NCBI RefSeq assembly: GCF_000876015.1
Contig: NZ_BBQM01000030.1
Location: 55,586 to 119,585, forward strand
DNA length: 64,000 bases
Direction: 5' to 3'
Origin: Cupriavidus basilensis
GTDB lineage: Bacteria; Pseudomonadota; Gammaproteobacteria; Burkholderiales; Burkholderiaceae
A model generated the notes under the pieces. That model searched no databases. It was not told the DNA's origin and saw only the letters and a program-made list of their open reading frames with translations. Positions within the stretch are counted from its first letter, which is position 1, and every line of letters starts with the position of its first letter. Made by a program: the position numbers and the translations under genes. Below are positions 58,684 through 64,000 of the stretch, in pieces.

Positions 58684-59691
58684 TCAGTCGTGGGCGCGCT
58701 GGTTGCGGGCTTGCTGCAGGAAGGCTTCGCATTCCGGCGGCATGGGGGCGGTGACGGTGATGCTCTCGCCACTTGCCGGGTGCGTGAAGGTCAGGCTGTG
58801 CGCGTGCAGGAACATGCGCTTGAGGCCCGGATTGGCGCCGCTGCGGGCCAGCGCCTTGTTCAGGCCGTAGTCGCCGTACTTCTCGTCGCCGAGGATGGGA
58901 AAGCCCGAATGCGCCAGGTGGACCCGGATCTGGTGGGTGCGGCCGGTCTTCAGCTCCGCCTCCAGCAGCGTGAAGCCCGGCAGCACTTCCAGGCGGTTGA
59001 AGATGGTGTGCGACGGCAGGCCGTCGTCCTGGACCCGCACGCGGCGCTCGCCGTCGGCCGTGGTGTATTTATATAGCGGCAGCTTCACGTGCTGCCGGGC
59101 GTTGTCGAAATGGCCAGCCACGCAGGCGAAATAGCGCTTGTCGAGCGCGTTGCCGCGGATCTGCTCGTGCAGGCCGACCAGCGCGCTGCGCTTCTTGGCC
59201 AGCATCAGCAGGCCGGAGGTTTCGCGGTCGAGCCGGTGCACCAGTTCGAGAAAGCGCGCCTGCGGGCGCGCGCGGCGCAGTTGCTCGATGACCCCGAACG
59301 CCACCCCCGAGCCGCCATGCACGGCCACGCCGGCCGGCTTGTCGATCACCAGCAGGTGCTCGTCCTCGAATACCACCGGAAAGCTGGCCGCGGGCACGAA
59401 ACGGGCATGATCGGATGCCTTTTCCGCCACGCGCATCGGAGGAATGCGCACGATGTCGCCCATGCAGAGGCGATAGGTGGCATCCACCCGGCCCTTGTTG
59501 ACGCGCACTTCCCCGGACCGCAGGATGCGGTAGACATGGCTCTTGGGCACGCCCTTGGACAGCTTCAGCAGGAAGTTGTCGATGCGCTGGCCCTCGGCCT
59601 CTTCGCCAATTGTTATATACGCCACCTGGGGTGCGGCCGCGGCGGCCCGCACCTCTTTTTCAATTTGATGGCGTAACTCATTCATTTTCAA
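58684..59691 (-). CDS. rluC: 23S rRNA pseudouridine synthase C
   Basis: A 335-residue pseudouridine synthase. The N-terminal S4 domain is QRIDNFLLKLSKGVPKSHVYRILRSGEVRVN, and the catalytic domain carries LVHRLDRETSGLLMLAKKRSA with the catalytic Asp, followed by GRTHQIRVHLAHSGFPILGDEKYGD. RluC modifies positions 955, 2504 and 2580 of 23S rRNA. The start is ambiguous: TTG at 59691 has AGGAA at ideal spacing, and ATG at 59685 is two codons later. It is divergent from rne over a 760-base region. Confidence 0.96.
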   Translation of the reverse strand: MKMNELRHQIEKEVRAAAAAPQVAYITIGEEAEGQRIDNFLLKLSKGVPKSHVYRILRSGEVRVNKGRVDATYRLCMGDIVRIPPMRVAEKASDHARFVPAASFPVVFEDEHLLVIDKPAGVAVHGGSGVAFGVIEQLRRARPQARFLELVHRLDRETSGLLMLAKKRSALVGLHEQIRGNALDKRYFACVAGHFDNARQHVKLPLYKYTTADGERRVRVQDDGLPSHTIFNRLEVLPGFTLLEAELKTGRTHQIRVHLAHSGFPILGDEKYGDYGLNKALARSGANPGLKRMFLHAHSLTFTHPASGESITVTAPMPPECEAFLQQARNQRAHD

Positions 59692-60455
59692 TATAATTTC
59701 CTCGCTGTCCCGGCCAAAGACCGGCAGCGCAAGTCAGGTGTAGGCGATTCGTCGTATTTTACACTTTGGGTTGCCGCCAGCCCTGCCAGCCTCCCGCTTC
59801 TTTGCGTACCCCGCGAGCCCGCGGCTGGTGAATGGCGGCAAAAACGCAGCACGCACGGTATCGCCCGCGCAGGAAGTTGCCCGAAGGCGACTTCGGCGCT
59901 GACGGCGGTCACGTGGGAAGAGTGTTCAGGTAGAACAGAATTTGATCGCGGATGCCCTGTTGGCATCCGCTCTGGTGAGAGAAGTCCCGCCCGCACCGGG
60001 AAACGGTGCCGCCGGCATGCTTCAGACGCCGCCTGACTGGTTTATTACCGGCGCCCGGTCGCAGAACTCCAAGAAGTAGTAGGTGCGCCCGCCAGGAGAT
60101 GTCAGGTAGCGAAGCAGCATTGCCGTGTCGACAAACTTGCTCTTTGACGCGTCCTAGGCCTTCCGCGGCCGGCCGCGGTGCGACCGGCGCCCTTTGCGCC
60201 CGCGCCGCCGCCCATGCCAGCCGGAAACCCGCCGGAAACGCTGCGCAGAGCAGCACGCCGGCGTTCTCTCCGACCATGCGGACGGCGCTTCGACGTCGTT
60301 ACCTCTCTTTCACCCGCGCCCAGCCGGGCCGCGCCTGTCGGCGCGCCGGCGCTTTCGGCAATTCTCGCGCCCTCGCTCGCTCCCTCGCGTGCTCCACGGA
60401 ACGCTGCGGGCACCGCATGCCGGTGCAATCCGCGGCATTGGAGTGAGGTAATGCG
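59692..60455 (+). promoter_or_regulatory. Long structured rne leader / rluC-rne divergent region
   Basis: A 764-base gene-free region. It contains several perfect hairpins: GCGGATGCC-N5-GGCATCCGC (59948-59970), CCGAAG-GCGA-CTTCGG (about 59882-59897) and CACCG-GGAAA-CGGTG (about 59995-60009). RNase E autoregulates through a long structured 5' leader in E. coli, so an equivalent leader is plausible. Sequence similarity to the E. coli leader was not assessed, and I see no certain promoter. Confidence 0.5.
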
Positions 60456-63400
60456 ATGAAACGCATGTTGTTCAACGCGACGCAGCAGGAAGAATTGCGC
60501 GTCGCCATCGTCGATGGTCAGAAACTGATCGACATCGACATCGAGGCTGCCGGGCGCGAACAGCGCAAGGGCAATATCTACAAGGGCGTCATCACCCGCA
60601 TCGAGCCGTCGCTGGAGGCCTGCTTCGTCAACTACGGCGAAGAGCGCCACGGCTTCCTGCCGTTCAAGGAAGTCGCGCGCGCCTTCTTCAAGGAAGGCGT
60701 GGACGTGCGCAACGCGCGCATCCAGGACGCGCTGCACGAAGGCCAGGAACTGATCGTCCAGGTCGAGAAGGAGGAGCGCGGCAACAAGGGCGCGGCCCTG
60801 ACCACGTTCATCTCGCTGGCCGGCCGCTACCTGGTGCTGATGCCCAACAATCCGCGCGGCGGCGGCGTGTCGCGCCGCATCGAGGGCGAGGACCGCCAGG
60901 AACTGCGCGAGACGATGGGCCAGCTGACCGTCCCCGACGGCATGAGCATCATCGCCCGCACCGCCGGCATCGGCCGCTCGGCCGAGGAACTGCAGTGGGA
61001 CCTGAACTACCTGCTGCAGCTGTGGAAGGCCATCGACGGCGCCGCCGGCGACAACAAGGCCCCGCTGCTGATCTATCTCGAATCCAGCCTGGTGATCCGC
61101 GCCATCCGCGATTATTTCCAGCCGGACATCGGCGAGATCCTGATCGACACCGACGAAATCTACGAGCAGGCCCGCGCCTTCATGAGCGTGGTCATGCCCG
61201 ACAACATGAACCGCGTGAAGAAGTACCGGGACGACGTGCCCCTCTTCTCGCGCTTCCAGATCGAGCACCAGATCGAATCGGCCTACTCGCGCATGGTCAT
61301 GCTGCCCTCGGGCGGCGCCATCGTGATCGACCACACCGAGGCGCTGGTCTCGGTGGACGTCAACTCGGCGCGCGCCACCAAGGGCGCCGACATCGAGGAA
61401 ACGGCGCTGCGCACCAACCTCGAAGCCGCCGACGAGATCGCCCGCCAGCTGCGCCTGCGCGACCTGGGCGGCCTGATCGTGATCGACTTCATCGACATGG
61501 AAGCCAGCAAGGCCCAGAAGGACGTGGAAACGCGCCTCAAGGACGCCCTGCGCCATGACCGCGCCCGCGTGCAGATGGGCAAGATCAGCCGCTTCGGCCT
61601 GATGGAGCTGTCGCGCCAGCGCCTGCGCCCGTCGCTGTCGGAAGGCTCGCACATCACCTGCCCGCGCTGCAACGGCACCGGCCACATCCGCGACACCGAA
61701 TCCTCCGCGCTGCAGGTGCTGCGCATCATCCAGGAAGAAGGGATGAAGGAGAACACGGCCGCCATCCACTGCCAGGTGCCGGTGGAAGTGGCCGCGTTCC
61801 TGCTCAACGAGAAGCGCCAGGACATCAACCTGATCGAGATGCGCTTCAAGGTCAACGTGCTTCTGATCCCGAACAAGCACCTCGAGACCCCGCACTACAA
61901 GCTCGAGCGCCTGCGCCACGACGACCCGCGCCTGGAAGACAGCACCGCCAGCTACAAGATGGCCGAGGCCGCCGCCAAGGAACTGGAAGCCGACACCAGC
62001 TACAGCAGCCGCAAGAAGGAAGACGCCAAGCCGCGCCAGGAAGCCGCCGTCAAGGGCATCACGCCCGAGCAGCCGGCGCCGGTGTCGGTGCCGCGCCCCG
62101 AGCGTCCCGCGCGCGTCGAGCCGCCGGTGGCCCGCCCGGTGGTGCCGGCCACCCAGCCGGTGGCCAGCGGCGGCTTCATGGGCTGGCTCAAGGGCCTGTT
62201 CGGCGCCAAGCCGGCGGCCCCCGCGGCGGAACCCGCCAAGCCGGCCGAGTCGGAACAGCGCAACGGCGACAGCCGCCGCGAACGCGGCCAGCGTGGCGAA
62301 CGCGGTGAAAGCCGCGGCGAGCGCGGCCAGCGTGCCGAACGCGGCGAACGCGGTGAACGCGGTGAACGCGGCGGCGAGCGTGGCGACCGCCAGAGCCGCG
62401 GCCAGCGCGGCGAGCGCGCGCCGCAGGAACGTGGCGAGCGCACCGAGCGCGGTGAGCGCGTCGAAGCGCGCGGCGAGCGTGCCGAACGTGGCGAACGCAC
62501 GGAACGCGGCGAGCGCGGCGAACGCAACGGCCGCGCCCCGCGCCAGGCCGCGCTGGAAGCCCAGCCGGCACGCCCGCAGCCCGAAGGCGCCGCAGCCGAG
62601 CGCACCGAAGGCCGTGGCGAAGGCCGCCGCGACCGCAACCAGGAGCGCCGCGAGCGCCAGCGCGAACGCCAGCGCGAGCGCGGCGAGGCACCGCGTGAGG
62701 ACGAAAACGGCGAAGGCCTGGCAGCCGAAGCCGCCAGCGCCGCCGTGGCTACCGTGACCGCGCCGGCGATCCAGCGCGACGAGGCCGACAACGCACGCGC
62801 CGACCTGCAGGAAGCGCCGGAAGGCGCCGCCAACGGCGAAGGCAGCGAAGGCGAGGAACGCCGCCGCCGCAACCGCCGTGGCCGCAACCGCTATCGCCGC
62901 GAACGCGACGACAGCGTGCAGGCCGGGGAAAACGCCGAGGGCGCCGAGGGCGCCGAAGGTGCCGAGGGCGAGGAAGCAGCCGAGCCGCGCGAAGCGGTAG
63001 CCGTGGCAGCCGTAGCCCCGGCCGCCGCGGTCCAGACCGTCGAGGTCGTCGAGACCGTCGAAGCGGTGGTGGCCGAATCCGTGGCCGCCGTGGCCGCCGA
63101 GCCGGTGCCGAGCGCCCCGGCCTATCAGCCCGCCGAGGTCGCCGAAGTTGCGGCGGCGCCGACGGTGCTGCCGGCCGAAGTGCTGGCCGCCCCGGTGGCC
63201 GCGCCCGTGGCCGAGCCCGTCGAAGCCGCGGCGCCCGCGCCGGCGGCTGAAACCGCCACGGAGGAAACCGTGGCCGCCAGCCCGGCCGCCTACGCGCCGC
63301 AGCCCGCCGCGCCGGCTCCCGTGGCGCAAGCCGTTGTCCAGGCGCCCGCCCCGGTGGAAGTGCCGGTAGCAGCACCCGTGGCAGCGCCTGCCCCGGTGGC

Positions 63401-63647
63401 CGCCGCCGTTGCTCCGGCAGCGGCCCCGGCAAGCCTGGAAAACCTGCAGCCGATGCTCGCCTCCGCCGGCCTGGAGTGGGTGAACACCGACAGCAGCAAG
63501 CTGCGCGCGGCGCAGGAAGCCGCCGCCAGCCTCCCGCCGGCACCGCGCGTGGTACGCGAGCGCAAGCCGCTGCCGCCGCTGCCGGAAGGCCCGATGGTGC
63601 TGGTCGAGACGGCGCCCGCCGCCAAGGAAACGACGCCGCAGGAATAA
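60456..63647 (+). CDS. rne: Ribonuclease E
   Basis: A 1063-residue RNase E, the scaffold of the RNA degradosome. The catalytic half has the S1 domain (about 37-120), the 5' sensor, and the DNase I-like site with Asp301 (ALVSVDVNSARATKG) and Asp344 (IVIDFIDM). The zinc link is Cys402/Cys405 (CPRCNGTGH). The C-terminal half is disordered: about residues 605-720 are an Arg-Gly-Glu repeat (RGERGERGERGGERG and variants) suited to RNA binding, followed by an Ala/Pro/Val-rich stretch and a conserved tail LENLQPMLASAGLEWVNTD. GAGG precedes the start at 60456. Confidence 0.98.
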   Translation: MKRMLFNATQQEELRVAIVDGQKLIDIDIEAAGREQRKGNIYKGVITRIEPSLEACFVNYGEERHGFLPFKEVARAFFKEGVDVRNARIQDALHEGQELIVQVEKEERGNKGAALTTFISLAGRYLVLMPNNPRGGGVSRRIEGEDRQELRETMGQLTVPDGMSIIARTAGIGRSAEELQWDLNYLLQLWKAIDGAAGDNKAPLLIYLESSLVIRAIRDYFQPDIGEILIDTDEIYEQARAFMSVVMPDNMNRVKKYRDDVPLFSRFQIEHQIESAYSRMVMLPSGGAIVIDHTEALVSVDVNSARATKGADIEETALRTNLEAADEIARQLRLRDLGGLIVIDFIDMEASKAQKDVETRLKDALRHDRARVQMGKISRFGLMELSRQRLRPSLSEGSHITCPRCNGTGHIRDTESSALQVLRIIQEEGMKENTAAIHCQVPVEVAAFLLNEKRQDINLIEMRFKVNVLLIPNKHLETPHYKLERLRHDDPRLEDSTASYKMAEAAAKELEADTSYSSRKKEDAKPRQEAAVKGITPEQPAPVSVPRPERPARVEPPVARPVVPATQPVASGGFMGWLKGLFGAKPAAPAAEPAKPAESEQRNGDSRRERGQRGERGESRGERGQRAERGERGERGERGGERGDRQSRGQRGERAPQERGERTERGERVEARGERAERGERTERGERGERNGRAPRQAALEAQPARPQPEGAAAERTEGRGEGRRDRNQERRERQRERQRERGEAPREDENGEGLAAEAASAAVATVTAPAIQRDEADNARADLQEAPEGAANGEGSEGEERRRRNRRGRNRYRRERDDSVQAGENAEGAEGAEGAEGEEAAEPREAVAVAAVAPAAAVQTVEVVETVEAVVAESVAAVAAEPVPSAPAYQPAEVAEVAAAPTVLPAEVLAAPVAAPVAEPVEAAAPAPAAETATEETVAASPAAYAPQPAAPAPVAQAVVQAPAPVEVPVAAPVAAPAPVAAAVAPAAAPASLENLQPMLASAGLEWVNTDSSKLRAAQEAAASLPPAPRVVRERKPLPPLPEGPMVLVETAPAAKETTPQE

Positions 63648-63670
63648 GCGGCTTCGCCAGGCAACAAGGA

Positions 63671-63697
63671 AAGGGACGGCGATGCCGTCCCTTTTTT
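63671..63697 (+). terminator. Terminator after rne
   Basis: AAGGGACGGC (63671-63680) and GCCGTCCCTT (63684-63693) form a 10 bp stem with a 3-base loop, followed by TTTTTT. It is 24 bases past the rne stop and is a textbook factor-independent terminator. Confidence 0.92.
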
Positions 63698-63773
63698 CAT
63701 ATCCGCACGCTGCGTTGGCGCCCGTCCGGCCCGGCGGCAACGGCGCGGGCGCAGGCTCGGCTAGAATGACAGC

Positions 63774-63884
63774 ATGATGGCGCCCCCGATGGCGCCCCAC
63801 GATATAGCGCCCCAATACGGCGCCCGAGGACAGCACCCGCAACCAGCCCCGCCTGTCCGCCTTCGCCCCCACCCCAGGCCATGA
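63774..63884 (+). CDS. Possible 36-residue upstream peptide coupled to moaA
   Basis: A small open frame with the sequence MMAPPMAPHDIAPQYGARGQ at its start and a Pro/Arg-rich end. Its stop overlaps the moaA start as ATGA, which would couple translation. TAGAAT (63762-63767) lies 6 bases before the first ATG, so a leaderless transcript is conceivable. The DNA repeats the motif GCGCCC several times. There is no ribosome-binding site or known family, so it may not be a gene. Confidence 0.3.
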   Translation: MMAPPMAPHDIAPQYGARGQHPQPAPPVRLRPHPRP

Positions 63885-64000
63885 CCGAAACCGTCATCCC
63901 CATCTTCGACCTGCGCGACCATCGCTACCGCTCGATGATGCCCGTCATCCCGGACGTGCTCGCCGCGCCCTCGGGACTGGTTGCCGACACCCGCGGCAGG
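63881..64000 (+). CDS. moaA: GTP 3',8-cyclase MoaA (N-terminus only)
   Basis: The first 40 residues of a protein that continues past the window: TETVIPIFDLRDHRYRSMM, then the conserved-looking LAAPSGLVADTRGR that precedes the radical-SAM Cys motif in Burkholderiaceae MoaA. MoaA makes the first molybdenum-cofactor intermediate from GTP. The Cys triad lies outside the window, so the call rests on this N-terminal pattern and on gene order after rne. Confidence 0.75.
   Translation, partial: MTETVIPIFDLRDHRYRSMMPVIPDVLAAPSGLVADTRGR

Noticed and set aside
60102..63872. 1256-residue open frame on the minus strand opposite rne
   Set aside because: It is the shadow of the rne repeats; its composition is extremely Gly/Arg/Ala-rich and it has no family motif.

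Overview
The window is high-GC betaproteobacterial DNA, most likely from a Burkholderiaceae genus such as Cupriavidus or Ralstonia. The evidence is the housekeeping order yceD-rpmF-plsX-fabH-fabD-fabG-acpP-fabF, then rpoE-rseA-rseB-mucD-lepA-lepB-rnc-era-recO-pdxJ-acpS-nagZ, together with earP-efp, a long RNase E and the start of moaA. The genus is an inference from gene order and protein character; no database search was possible.

Positions 1 to about 24909 are one end of an integrative and conjugative element (ICE) of the Tn4371-like family. Its backbone is mostly on the minus strand: a TraF-like peptidase (cut by the window edge), DUF2840, a small partition-associated protein, ParA, RepA with three iteron-like repeats, an AlpA-like protein, DUF2285, DUF2958, an XRE regulator, DUF736, ParB, DUF932, a second DUF2958, RadC and a tyrosine integrase. 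The element ends in the 3' half of a tRNA-Leu(UAA) gene at 24855-24909. The 5' half of that tRNA is not next to it, so this is an attachment-site remnant.

Three cargo blocks interrupt the backbone. Block 1 (6438-11460) is arsenic and chromate resistance: arsR, arsI, a thioredoxin-type arsC, acr3, a glutaredoxin-type arsC, padR, chrA and a GNAT acetyltransferase. Block 2 (15159-15827) is a single unassigned helical protein behind a leaderless-type promoter. Block 3 (17409-22578) is the most interesting part. A plus-strand operon (TIR protein, SLOG-like protein, ThsB-like TIR protein) faces a minus-strand operon (TIR protein, Nmad2-like protein, MazG-like protein, uracil-DNA-glycosylase-fold protein) across a 16 bp gap. 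I read block 3 as two adjacent candidate anti-phage or nucleotide-signalling systems, or one composite system. A HigB/HigA-type toxin-antitoxin pair lies between it and the integrase. Duplicated leader sequences lie directly in front of blocks 2 and 3 and around radC and the second DUF2958, and may mark where cargo was acquired.

From 24926 to 64000 the DNA is ordinary chromosome: a YeiH transporter with its LysR regulator, a CPA2 antiporter, tRNA-Cys and two identical tRNA-Gly genes downstream of pgsA, uvrC, earP-efp, the nagZ to lepA translation and lipid cluster, the envelope-stress sigma factor module, the fatty-acid cluster, maf, an RsmI-like methyltransferase, sppA, a Rieske protein, a HAD phosphatase, rluC and rne with a long structured leader. 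Small non-coding features are scattered through this part: palindromes, hairpins, heptad repeats and terminators.
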